35,218 nucleotides of DNA from a bacterium (GTDB lineage: Bacteria > Bacillota > Sulfobacillia > UBA995), in the NCBI GenBank assembly GCA_031082145.1, contig JAVHLP010000017.1, positions 1-35,218 on the forward strand. Direction: 5' to 3'. Below, piece by piece: positions 7,922-15,536 of this stretch. Below the pieces are notes generated by a model. The model saw only the letters and a program-made list of their open reading frames with translations, was not told the origin of the DNA and did not search any database. A program made the position numbers and the translations under genes. Position 1 is the first letter of the stretch. The number at the start of each line of letters is the position of its first letter.

Positions 7922-8899
7922 TTGCCGGCTCCGCTGCTGGAGCTCAAGGGACTGCAGGTGGAGTTCACCACCTTCGAGGGAAGGGGAGTGACTCTCGACA
8001 TCGACCGCCTGGAGGTATTGGAGGGCGAGAGTTTCGGCTTGGTCGGCGAGAGCGGGTCGGGGAAGAGCCTGACGGCCCTGGCTACCCTCAACCTCGTTCC
8101 CAACCCGCCAGGCCGCATCATCCGGGGTGAGGTATGGTTTCAGGGCCGGGATCTGCTCCGTCTCCCGCCGCGCGAGATGGGCCGGGTCCGAGGAGCGCAG
8201 ATAGCGGCCATTTTCCAGGATCCCATGTCGTCCCTGAACCCCGTCTTCACCGTTGGCGAGCAGGTGACGAGAGTGCTCATGCACCACCAGCGACTGGACC
8301 GGAAGACCGCCTACCGCCGGGCCGTTGAACTCCTGGAGACGGTACGCCTATCCGACCCGGAGACGGTCGGGCGCAAGTACCCGCATGAGCTGAGTGGCGG
8401 CATGCGGCAACGCGTGGTCATCGCCATCGCCCTCTCCTGCGGAGCCCGCCTGCTGATCGCCGACGAGGCCACGCGGAACCTCGACGTCACCATCCAGGCG
8501 GGTATCATCGATCTGCTGACCGAACTCAAGTGCCGTACCGGGATCACCGTCCTCTACATCGCCAACAACCCTGCCGTCGTGGCCGAGATCTGCGATCGTA
8601 TCGGGCTCCTCTACGCGGGTCAACTGGTGGAGGTGGGACCGTCGGCAGCGGTGTTGGCCGGTGGCGGGCACCCGTACACGCGTGCCCTCCTGGCCGCCAT
8701 CCCGCGGGTGGGCGACACGCGGGAGGTCCTCGAGGTGACCGAGGGCTTCCCGCCGGACCCGATCAGGCCGCCACCGGGCTGCCGGTTTCACCCCCGGTGC
8801 CGCCGGGCCAGCCCAGAGTGCCAGGCGGCCACTCCCCCAGCAGTGACCCTGGGGCCGGATCACAGGGTCTACTGTCACCATGCGGGGTGGTCGGCTTGA
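7922..8899 (+). CDS. ABC transporter ATPase, DppD type, lacking the H-loop histidine
   Basis: A 325-residue ATPase of the peptide/nickel importer group. Walker A is GESGSGKS (42-49), the Q-loop glutamine is in AIFQDPMSSLNP (Q99), the signature is LSGGMRQR (157-164) and Walker B is LLIADE (D181, E182). The C-terminal oligopeptide-transporter domain has [11 protein letters not shown] and two further cysteines. Two departures are clear. The usual DEPTTALD is DEATRNLD. The switch segment normally reading ITHD reads IANN, so the H-loop histidine is replaced by N215 (codon 8564-8566). The TTG at 7922 has GGAGGG 6 bases upstream; earlier in-frame starts lie inside the permease gene. Its partner ATPase keeps all motifs, so the dimer should have one normal and one degenerate ATP site. 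Confidence 0.92.
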   Translation: MPAPLLELKGLQVEFTTFEGRGVTLDIDRLEVLEGESFGLVGESGSGKSLTALATLNLVPNPPGRIIRGEVWFQGRDLLRLPPREMGRVRGAQIAAIFQDPMSSLNPVFTVGEQVTRVLMHHQRLDRKTAYRRAVELLETVRLSDPETVGRKYPHELSGGMRQRVVIAIALSCGARLLIADEATRNLDVTIQAGIIDLLTELKCRTGITVLYIANNPAVVAEICDRIGLLYAGQLVEVGPSAAVLAGGGHPYTRALLAAIPRVGDTREVLEVTEGFPPDPIRPPPGCRFHPRCRRASPECQAATPPAVTLGPDHRVYCHHAGWSA

Positions 8900-9885
8900 C
8901 GACACCGATGGTGGAGGCCCAGGCGGTCAAGATGTACTTCCCCATCCGGGCCGGAGTCCTCCAGCGCCCGGTGGCCTGGGTGCGGGCGGTCGACGGGGTG
9001 GACCTGGCAGTTCGCAAAGGTCAGTCGATGGGCCTGGTGGGCGAGTCCGGCTGCGGCAAGAGCACATTGGTGCGCGTGCTACTGCGGCTGTACCGTCCCA
9101 CCGCCGGCCGTGTCCGCTTCATGGGCCAGGAGATCGGCCACTGCCCTGACGGTAAGCTGGGCGTTCTCCGCAAGGAGGCCCAGATGGTCTTCCAGGACCC
9201 CTACTGGTCGCTCAACCCCCGGATGAACGTGGGGGAGATCATCGGCGAGCCTCTCGCCGTGCACACCCGCCTGAGCCGCCGCGAACTCGCGTCCCGGGTC
9301 GAGGGGGTGCTGACGATGATGGGACTCGCCTCCGGCGATGGGCGCCGTTTTCCCCACGAGTTCAGCGGGGGCCAGCGCCAGCGGATAGCCATAGCCCGGG
9401 CCCTGGTGCTCCGACCAAGGCTCCTGGTGCTGGACGAGCCCACTTCGGCCATCGACGCCCTGTCTCAGGCCCAGATCCTCAACCTCCTGAACTCCTTGCG
9501 GCAGGAACTAGACGTGACCTACCTGACCGTCTCCCACGACCTCGCCGTGGTCAGCTACCTCTGCGAGGCAATCACCGTAATGTACCTCGGAAAAGTCGTG
9601 GAGCACGGTCTGACCCGGGACGTGTTCAGGAACCCCCTGCACCCCTATACTCGGGCCCTGATGTCGGCCATCCCCCAGTTCACAAGCGCGGTGAAAAGAG
9701 AGCGGATAGTCCTTTCGGGAGCGGTTCCGAGCGCCGTGACTCCCCCTCCAGGCTGCCGGTTTCACCCGCGCTGCCCGGAGCGCACCGACCGCTGCGCCCA
9801 GGAGGAACCCGGCCTGCTCGAGGCCGCCGGCGGTCATCACGTGGCTTGTCTCAGCGCACCGGTTCAGCCGGGCGATCCTCACTAG
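8896..9885 (+). CDS. ABC transporter ATPase, DppF type
   Basis: A 329-residue ATPase and partner of the preceding DppD-type protein. It has Walker A GESGCGKS (49-56), [13 protein letters not shown] as the Q-loop region, signature FSGGQRQR, Walker [13 protein letters not shown] and the intact switch VSHDLAVV. The C-terminal segment [18 protein letters not shown] with one more cysteine is the oligopeptide-transporter domain, where four cysteines can hold a metal cluster in some members. The TTG at 8896 overlaps the previous stop codon (TTGA) and has GGGGTGG upstream; an ATG four codons later (8908) is the alternative. The overlap implies translational coupling. Confidence 0.92.
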   Translation: MTTPMVEAQAVKMYFPIRAGVLQRPVAWVRAVDGVDLAVRKGQSMGLVGESGCGKSTLVRVLLRLYRPTAGRVRFMGQEIGHCPDGKLGVLRKEAQMVFQDPYWSLNPRMNVGEIIGEPLAVHTRLSRRELASRVEGVLTMMGLASGDGRRFPHEFSGGQRQRIAIARALVLRPRLLVLDEPTSAIDALSQAQILNLLNSLRQELDVTYLTVSHDLAVVSYLCEAITVMYLGKVVEHGLTRDVFRNPLHPYTRALMSAIPQFTSAVKRERIVLSGAVPSAVTPPPGCRFHPRCPERTDRCAQEEPGLLEAAGGHHVACLSAPVQPGDPH

Positions 9886-9907
9886 GTCCGACCAAGGAGC
9901 GAGCACC

Positions 9908-11311
9908 ATGCAGAGCAGGCTGGCGATCACCGGCGGGGTGCTGGTAACGGAGCACGGAGCCGTGCCCGGCAACCTGACCGTTGACGAGTCCGGTCGCATC
10001 TCGGCGGTCCTGGCGGAAGCCGTGATCCCCGATGCGGCAGAGGTCGTGGATGCCACCGGCCTTCTGGTCCTGCCGGGGGTTGTGGACGGGCATTCGCACC
10101 TCAACGATCCCGGCTACACCGACAGCGAGGATTTCTACACCGGCACCTGTGGCGCCGCGGCCGGTGGGGTGACGACGGTAATCGAGCACCCGCTGACCGA
10201 CCCCCTCCCCGATAGCCTGGACGTCTTCCTGGCGAAGCGGGAGATCGCCGGCGCCAAGGCAGTGGTGGACTACGCTCTCTGGGCGGCCTTGACCCCCGAC
10301 AACGTATCCTACCAGGGGGTCAAGACCAGGGAGTTGGCCCGGCTGGCCGGGGCGGGGGCGGTGGCGTTCAAGGGCTTCATGACCTTTACCTGGGAGATCC
10401 CCCGTCTTGACGACGGGCTGCTGATGGTCGCCTTTCGCCGCGTGGGAGAACTTGGGCTGCCCATCGGAGTGCACAGTGAGAACGGTGAAGTGATCCGCTA
10501 CCTGAGCGAACACTTGCGGGCCAGTGGCCGCGAAGACCCGCTGTCACATGGTGAGGCACGACCGGAGATCACGGAGCGGGAGGCGGTCGCCCGGGTGCTC
10601 GAACTCTCCCGCGGGTCCGAGGCCCGTGTTCACCTGGTGCACCTGAGTGTCCCGGAAGCAGTCGATCTGGTGGCCAGGGCCCGTTTTGAGGGGAGGACGG
10701 TCAGCGCTGAGACCTGCCCCCACTACCTCACGCTGACCGAGGAAGCGCTCACCCGCCTTGGTCCCTACGCCAAGTGCAACCCTCCCCTGAGGAGTTCCCG
10801 CTGTGTCGAGGGCATGTGGCAGCGGCTGTCGCTGGGCCGGATCGACTCGGTGGGATCCGACCACGGGCCTTTCACCCGGCAGGAGAAGGAACGGGATTCC
10901 TTCTGGGACGTACCGGCGGGAGTCACCGGCATTCAGGTCATGTTACCCCTCATGGTCACCGAATGCCTGCGACGCGGCATACCGCTGGAGTCCGTCGTCC
11001 GGCTATGCTCCTCCAACCCCGCCCGGCTGTTCGGGCTATACCCCCGCAAGGGAGTCCTGGCGCCGGGCAGCGATGCCGATCTCGTGTTGCTGGATCCCCG
11101 CGAGCAGTGGGAGTTGACCTCCGGCGAGCTTTTTGCCAAGGAGAAGTGGACTCCCCACGAGGGATGGCGACTGACGGCGCGGGTCAGGCGTACAATCGTG
11201 CGCGGCCAAACAGTGTACGTTGACGGTCCCGGCGGCGGGCGGATATGCGTGGAGCCCGGGTATGGCCGCTTTCTGCGGCCGGGTGCCGGCCGGGAGGAGG
11301 GATCGGCGTGA
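9908..11311 (+). CDS. Allantoinase/hydantoinase-type cyclic amidohydrolase
   Basis: A 467-residue enzyme of the dihydroorotase/allantoinase/hydantoinase group, which opens cyclic amides to carbamoyl acids. All binuclear metal ligands are visible: H62 and H64 in DGHSHLNDPG, the carboxylated lysine K155 in AVAFKGFM, H189 in IGVHSENGE, H245 in VHLVHLS and D318 in VGSDHGPF. The AAAGGVTTVIEHPL segment is closer to allantoinases than to dihydropyrimidinases, while HSENGEVI resembles hydantoinases. The ATG at 9908 follows AAGGAG by 8 bases. The racemase gene overlaps its stop. With that racemase and the leftward carbamoylase it forms a racemise, open, decarbamoylate set. Allantoin and 5-substituted hydantoins are both reasonable substrates. 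Confidence 0.88.
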   Translation: MQSRLAITGGVLVTEHGAVPGNLTVDESGRISAVLAEAVIPDAAEVVDATGLLVLPGVVDGHSHLNDPGYTDSEDFYTGTCGAAAGGVTTVIEHPLTDPLPDSLDVFLAKREIAGAKAVVDYALWAALTPDNVSYQGVKTRELARLAGAGAVAFKGFMTFTWEIPRLDDGLLMVAFRRVGELGLPIGVHSENGEVIRYLSEHLRASGREDPLSHGEARPEITEREAVARVLELSRGSEARVHLVHLSVPEAVDLVARARFEGRTVSAETCPHYLTLTEEALTRLGPYAKCNPPLRSSRCVEGMWQRLSLGRIDSVGSDHGPFTRQEKERDSFWDVPAGVTGIQVMLPLMVTECLRRGIPLESVVRLCSSNPARLFGLYPRKGVLAPGSDADLVLLDPREQWELTSGELFAKEKWTPHEGWRLTARVRRTIVRGQTVYVDGPGGGRICVEPGYGRFLRPGAGREEGSA

Positions 11312-12057
11312 AGCGCATCCTGGTCGTCAACCCCAACACATCCCCGGCGGTGACCGACAAGATCCGCCGGGCTGCCGTTGCCGCAAGCCGGCGGGATACC
11401 CTTGTTGAAGTCGTCATGGCCGCCTACGGTCCCGAGTCCATCGAAGGGGAAGTGGACGAGGTCATCGCCGCCCACGCCGTAGTCGAGTCCATCGCGCGGC
11501 TGTCGCCCGGCTATGATGCGGCGGTCATCGCCTGTTTCTCGGATCCAGGGCTGAGGGCGGCCAGGGAAGCCTGCCGCCAGCCGGTGGTCGGCATCGCCGA
11601 GTCGTCGCTGCTCCTCGCCCATGGCACCGGCCTGCCCTTCTCGCTGCTGAGCAACATGCCGGAAGACGAAGCCGTCTTCCGGCGGCTGGCCCGCTCCCTC
11701 GGCCTGGACCCTCACCTGAGGGGAGTCCACGCCACCGGCTTCCCGGTGGCCGCCTTCGGTGGGGGCGATCGGGAAGCCCTCAGCGCCCTTGATTCGACCG
11801 CCCGGCGAGCGGTCCAAGAGGGAGCCCGGCTGCTTTGTCTGGCCTGTGCGGGGATGAGTGGCCTCTCGGCGCCGCTTGCGGCCATCACCGGGGTGCCCGT
11901 TCTTGATGGAGTAGCCTGCGGGGTGAAGATGGCCGAACTCCGCCTGGATCTGGGTCTGCTTCAGCCGGAAGGCGGCCCGTTCCGGCGGGGGCAGCCACGT
12001 CGCTATGTGGCCGGTTTCGGTTCTGCCCTGGAGCGGCTTTACGATGGCGATCGCTAG
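11308..12057 (+). CDS. Hydantoin/allantoin racemase (Asp/Glu racemase superfamily)
   Basis: A 249-residue racemase of the HyuE/HpxA group. It starts KRILVVNPNTSPAVTDKI, the family hallmark. The two cysteines that act as acid and base are present: C76 in VIACFSDPG and C180 in CLACAGMSGL. Hydantoin racemases and the HpxA allantoin racemase share these features, so the ligand cannot be told from the motifs alone. The GTG at 11308 overlaps the stop of the cyclic amidohydrolase (GTGA) and has GGAGGAGG upstream; the longer frame from 11245 lies inside the upstream gene. It lets the pathway use both enantiomers of the cyclic ureide. Confidence 0.9.
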   Translation: MKRILVVNPNTSPAVTDKIRRAAVAASRRDTLVEVVMAAYGPESIEGEVDEVIAAHAVVESIARLSPGYDAAVIACFSDPGLRAAREACRQPVVGIAESSLLLAHGTGLPFSLLSNMPEDEAVFRRLARSLGLDPHLRGVHATGFPVAAFGGGDREALSALDSTARRAVQEGARLLCLACAGMSGLSAPLAAITGVPVLDGVACGVKMAELRLDLGLLQPEGGPFRRGQPRRYVAGFGSALERLYDGDR

Positions 12058-12060
12058 GTA

Positions 12061-12181
12061 GCCGGACTTACCGCTCCCGGCAGTCACTCCGGCGGGAAGG
12101 AGCTTGCAGTCCTTAAGGCGAACTCGTTGCATATACTGCAAGCTGACTCTTTCACTATGTGGAATGAGGAGTTGAAAGGGC
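12061..12181 (+). promoter_or_regulatory. Structured leader with competing inverted repeats
   Basis: This gap between the racemase and the class III aminotransferase contains a perfect 10-bp inverted repeat, AGCTTGCAGT (12101-12110) and ACTGCAAGCT (12135-12144), with CCTTAAGG in the loop. A second, smaller pairing, AAGGA (12097-12101) with TCCTT (12110-12114), uses the same bases and cannot form at the same time. TTGCA-N5-TGCAA (12127-12141) is a further small palindrome. It may be an operator or an alternating RNA structure controlling the next gene. No known riboswitch class was recognised, and no clear promoter was found. Confidence 0.45.
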
Positions 12182-13483
12182 TTGTCCGGAGCACCTGTCC
12201 TGCCGGCCGTCCCCTTGCAGCAGCGCCTCGCCCCCAGCCTGGCCCGCGACTGGCCCCGCCTCCCGGTCGCCGAGGCCCGGGGGACCGAGCTGATCACGAC
12301 CGACGGGCGCCGTTATCTTGACTTCTGCAGCGGCATGGCCACCGTCAACGCCGGCCACAACCACCCCCGGGTCACGGCGGCAGCCCGGCAGCAGTTGGAG
12401 CGGTTCATCCACGGCCCCCTGGGCGTCGTCTTCTCCGAACCCCTCGCCAAGCTGGCCGAGGAGCTCCCCCGGGTGATGCCGGGGGAGAAGGATATGTTCT
12501 TCTTCTCCTGCAGCGGCTCGGAGGCGGTCGAGGGCGCCATCAAGCTAGCCCGGCACGTCACCGGGCGACCGGGGTTGATCGCCTTCACCGGAGGATTCCA
12601 CGGGCGCACCCTGGGCGCCGTGTCCATTACGACCTCCAAGCCCAAGTACCGGGCGAGGTATGAACCCCTGCTGGGCGGCGTCTACTTCGCCCCCTTTGCA
12701 TACTGCTATCGCTGCCCCTTCGGCAAGGAGCGTCTGTCCTGCGGCCTGGATTGCCTGGAAGCGGTCCGCCGGATCCTGGGCCGGGTCGTACATCCGTCTG
12801 AGGTCGCGGCCATGATCCTGGAACCCATCCAGGGCGAGGGGGGTTACGTGGTGCCCCCCCGGGAGTTCATAACCGGACTGCGGGAGATCTGTGACCACCA
12901 CGACATCCTGCTGGTCTTCGATGAGATCCAGACCGGCTTCGGGCGCACCGGCGACTGGTTTGCCTCCCAGCTCTTCGGGGTGGTACCCGACGTGCTGGCG
13001 GTGGCCAAGGCCATCGCCTCGGGTTTTCCCCTGTCGGCGGTCTGCGCCCACCGCGATCTGATGGGGAAATGGACGCCGGGCGCCCACGGGACCACCTTTG
13101 GCGGCAATCCGGTAGCCGCGGCCGCCGCCGTGGCCACGCTGGAGGTCATGCACCGAGAGGGACTGCCCGCCAGGGCCAGGCGGCTGGGCCAGCAAGCCCT
13201 GGCGCGTTTCCGAGACCTCGCCGGGCGGGCCGAACGTCTTGGTGACGTGCGCGGCGAGGGACTCATGATCGGGCTGGAATTCGTCCAACCGGGGCCGGAT
13301 CGCCGGTCCGATCCCGACTTCTGCCGCAGGGTGCGCGAGCGCTGCCTGGAGCGGGGCGTCCTGCTATACCCCTGTGGCTTTGACGACCATGTCATCCGGT
13401 TCATCCCGCCCCTGACCGTCAGCGAGGAGCACCTCGAGGAAGGGATCGCGGTCCTCGAGGAGGCGGTGGACGGCTGCCGGTGA
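12182..13483 (+). CDS. Class III aminotransferase (4-aminobutyrate/omega-amino acid type)
   Basis: A 433-residue PLP enzyme of class III. Seen are SGSEAVEGAIKLAR (111-124) at the cofactor phosphate, FTGGFHGRTLGA (135-146), the aspartate of VFDEIQTGFGRTG (D247) and the Schiff-base lysine in VAKAIASGFP (K276). GTTFGGNPVAAAAA is the other-subunit phosphate loop. An inserted four-cysteine stretch (C175, C178, C187, C191; CYRCPFGKERLSCGLDC) is known from some GABA and omega-amino acid aminotransferases. The start is TTG at 12182 with GAGGAG about 10 bases upstream. In this locus it could transaminate the amine released by the carbamoylase, for example a beta- or gamma-amino acid. It is separated from the racemase by a structured leader, so it may be controlled on its own. 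Confidence 0.9.
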   Translation: MSGAPVLPAVPLQQRLAPSLARDWPRLPVAEARGTELITTDGRRYLDFCSGMATVNAGHNHPRVTAAARQQLERFIHGPLGVVFSEPLAKLAEELPRVMPGEKDMFFFSCSGSEAVEGAIKLARHVTGRPGLIAFTGGFHGRTLGAVSITTSKPKYRARYEPLLGGVYFAPFAYCYRCPFGKERLSCGLDCLEAVRRILGRVVHPSEVAAMILEPIQGEGGYVVPPREFITGLREICDHHDILLVFDEIQTGFGRTGDWFASQLFGVVPDVLAVAKAIASGFPLSAVCAHRDLMGKWTPGAHGTTFGGNPVAAAAAVATLEVMHREGLPARARRLGQQALARFRDLAGRAERLGDVRGEGLMIGLEFVQPGPDRRSDPDFCRRVRERCLERGVLLYPCGFDDHVIRFIPPLTVSEEHLEEGIAVLEEAVDGCR

Positions 13484-13602
13484 CTCCCGGCGCTCGCCTG
13501 CCGGCCAAGCGGAGACCTTCCCGGCTGCCGGCATTGGCAGGATTCCTCTTCCGGGGTGGAGAACTGCGGCCATATCGGTCCGGAGAGGGGAGCGAGGAGA
13601 GC

Positions 13603-14109
13603 ATGAAGTGCCCGAACTGCAAGACGGTAGTGCCGGCCAGCGCCGCCTATTGCCCCTCGTGCGGCAATGCGATGAGCAGGCAGGATCCGGGCAAGACACC
13701 GGGCGAGGTGTCGCCGGAGTGGCTGGCCCACTTGCTGTGCCAGGACGGTTACTACGACGTCGAGGTCACGCCGGACGAAGAGGTCGTCCGCGGCAAGCAT
13801 AAGACGAGGCCCAACATCGTCCTGCGGATCCGGCGGGATCTGGGCTGCCTGACCATGCTGCATTGGTGGAGCCTCAAGCCGTCCGGCATCTTCGGGGGCG
13901 GCAGCGTACAGACGGCGGTGAACAAGGCGAACAACATCTCCTGGCTCAATAGCTTCTACCTGGACAAGGACGGAGACCTGGCCGTCAGTTCGCAGATCTG
14001 GCTCGGCCGGCAGGTGGGCAGCGAGGACATCCTCACCTTCCTGGACCGCAATGCCAAGGACTTCATGGCCGCGGTGGCCGCCTCCGGGCTACAGCAGCAC
14101 CTCAAATAG
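13603..14109 (+). CDS. Zinc-ribbon plus YbjN-like domain protein
   Basis: A 168-residue protein. Residues 1-22 form a zinc ribbon with two CXXC knuckles (C3/C6 and C17/C20). After a short linker, residues from about 37 on (SPEWLAHLLCQDGYYDVEV) resemble the YbjN / type III secretion chaperone-like fold, with NKANNISWLNSFYLDKDGDLAVSS as its core helix-strand part (given in pieces: NKANNISWL, FYLDKDGDL). Its function is unknown; YbjN-type domains are thought to bind protein partners. The ATG at 13603 follows GAGGAG; the longer frame from 13480 is an arginine/proline-rich extension without support. It stands alone after the aminotransferase gene (gap 119 bases) and is convergent with the M20 peptidase gene. 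Confidence 0.75.
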   Translation: MKCPNCKTVVPASAAYCPSCGNAMSRQDPGKTPGEVSPEWLAHLLCQDGYYDVEVTPDEEVVRGKHKTRPNIVLRIRRDLGCLTMLHWWSLKPSGIFGGGSVQTAVNKANNISWLNSFYLDKDGDLAVSSQIWLGRQVGSEDILTFLDRNAKDFMAAVAASGLQQHLK

Positions 14110-14117
14110 ATGGCGCC

Positions 14118-14140
14118 GGAGACCGGCAGCGCCGGTTTCC
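14118..14140. terminator. Hairpin between convergent genes
   Basis: GGAGACCGGC (14118-14127) pairs with GCCGGTTTCC (14131-14140), one G-U pair included, around a 3-base loop. It lies between the convergent stop codons at 14109 and 14153. It may serve as a bidirectional terminator, although no clear T-run follows on either strand. Confidence 0.55.
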
Positions 14141-14152
14141 GGCCGGTTGGTC

Positions 14153-15283
14153 CTAGGGGAAGACCTGGAGTATCCTCACCAGGAGAGCAGCTCGTAGCGG
14201 CAGTTGGTCCACCGCGACCCGCTCGTCAAGGGCGTGCCCGCCGGCCCCCACCGCGCCCAGACCGTCCAGCACCGGCGTCCCCAGAGCGGCCACGAAATTG
14301 CCGTCACTGGCTCCTCCGGTTCCCCCTTCTTCCAGGTCAAACCCCAACTCGCAGGCCAGCGCCCGGGCCTTCTGAAAGAGGGCCACGATGGCCGGGGTGC
14401 GCTCCATGGGGGGGCGGTTGAGCCCTCCTTCTATGGTGAGTTCGGCCCCGGGGGTGACCGGGGTCAAGCTCCTCACCCGCCGGATCAGGGCTTGGGCCAG
14501 GTCCATGGTGGGAACCCGGAAATCGACTTCCGCTTCAGCGTCGGCGGCGATCACATTGGAGCGGCTGCCGCCCCGGATCACCCCGGCATTGAGGGTCACC
14601 CCGGCCTCATAGTCAGTCATCGCATGTAGCCTCAGGATCTGGTGAGCCAGTTCTTCGGTCGCGCTGACCCCCCGGGCGTGGTCGGCTCCGGCATGGGCGG
14701 GCCGGCCGGTTACCCGTACGCGGAAGTCGCCCACACCCTTGCGAAAGGTCTTGATCTGGCCGGCGGGCCCGCCGGCCGGTTCGAGTACCAGGCAGTAGTC
14801 GCTCTGGCGGCCCTCTTCCTCGATCAGCTCACGGGAGACGGGGCTGCCCACCTCCTCCTCGGAGTTCAGGACGGCGACCACCGGCCGGGCGGAGACCAAC
14901 CCCAGCTCCCGCATGGTGGCCATGGCCGCCAGGAACTGCGCGATGCCGCCCTTCATGTCATAGACGCCGGGCCCCCAGGCGTAACCGTCGGCCAGACGGA
15001 AAGGTCGCCGGCAGGCTTCGCCCACCGGCCACACGGTATCCATGTGGCAGAGCACCAGGACCTGGCCGGGACCCGGAGACCCCCAGGTGGCCCGCAGGAG
15101 GTCGCCGTGGGTCCGGCTCGGGATCCGTTCCACCCGAGCTCCTACCCCGGTGAGGCACTCACCCAGAAACCCGGCCAGCCGGTCCAGGGCCTCTTTACTG
15201 GTCGAGGGCGACTCCAGTTCCACCAGCCGCCGGAGCAGCCGCAGGGTATCTTCGTTGCGGGACCTCAGGTTCTCCAGGAGCAC
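14153..15283 (-). CDS. M20-family metallopeptidase (glutamate carboxypeptidase-like)
   Basis: A 376-residue zinc peptidase of the M20A/CPG2 group. The metal and catalytic residues are visible in VLCHMDTVWPVG (His and Asp), WGPGVYDMKGG (Asp), NSEEEVGSP (Glu pair), LVLEPAG (Glu) and GAGGHALDERV (His). The dimerisation domain has GRPAHAGADHARG. CPG2-like enzymes remove C-terminal glutamate or act on acylated amino acids and dipeptides. Start is GTG at 15283 with GAGGAGG upstream. It is the last gene of a leftward operon and begins 4 bases after the stop of the MoaD-like gene, so the two should be translated together. The substrate is unknown. Confidence 0.9.
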   Translation of the reverse strand: MLLENLRSRNEDTLRLLRRLVELESPSTSKEALDRLAGFLGECLTGVGARVERIPSRTHGDLLRATWGSPGPGQVLVLCHMDTVWPVGEACRRPFRLADGYAWGPGVYDMKGGIAQFLAAMATMRELGLVSARPVVAVLNSEEEVGSPVSRELIEEEGRQSDYCLVLEPAGGPAGQIKTFRKGVGDFRVRVTGRPAHAGADHARGVSATEELAHQILRLHAMTDYEAGVTLNAGVIRGGSRSNVIAADAEAEVDFRVPTMDLAQALIRRVRSLTPVTPGAELTIEGGLNRPPMERTPAIVALFQKARALACELGFDLEEGGTGGASDGNFVAALGTPVLDGLGAVGAGGHALDERVAVDQLPLRAALLVRILQVFP

Positions 15284-15287
15284 CTTC

Positions 15288-15536
15288 TCAGCCTCCTCCG
15301 ACCGGGGCGAACACCTTGACCTCGTCCCCCTCCTCCAGCCGGCGCTCCCAGGAGGCCTTCAGGCCGTTGACCGCCACCAGCCAGACCTCATCTTCGGGCA
15401 CTCCGGCCCGGGCGACGGCCTCTCGCACGGTGGCCGCGGGTTCCAGCGTCAGGCTGGTGCCCCTCCTACCGCCCAGGTGGGCGGACAGGATGGCGCAGGC
15501 ACCGAACTTGATGGTGGTCCGCTTACCGTGGGTCAC
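15288..15536 (-). CDS. MoaD/ThiS-family ubiquitin-fold protein
   Basis: An 82-residue beta-grasp protein with the MoaD/ThiS pattern: LTLEPAATVREAVARAGVP, then EVWLVAVNGLKAS, then LEEGDEVKVFAPVGGG. It ends in a free glycine tail (GGG), the feature that is adenylated and thiocarboxylated in sulfur carriers. The GTG at 15536 overlaps the end of the upstream amidohydrolase gene by 14 bases; only a weak AGG precedes it, which suggests translational coupling. The longer frame upstream is antisense-like to the amidohydrolase coding sequence. No MoeB/ThiF activating enzyme or molybdopterin gene is nearby. It may be a sulfur carrier for another pathway or a small protein modifier; the role in this operon is unknown. 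Confidence 0.8.
   Translation of the reverse strand: MTHGKRTTIKFGACAILSAHLGGRRGTSLTLEPAATVREAVARAGVPEDEVWLVAVNGLKASWERRLEEGDEVKVFAPVGGG

Noticed and set aside
10933-12297. Minus-strand frame of 454 codons
   Set aside because: It is antisense to the cyclic amidohydrolase and racemase genes, whose motifs are intact.
14110-14152. Classical rho-independent terminator
   Set aside because: The stem is good but no T-run follows on either strand, so it is listed only as a probable bidirectional hairpin.
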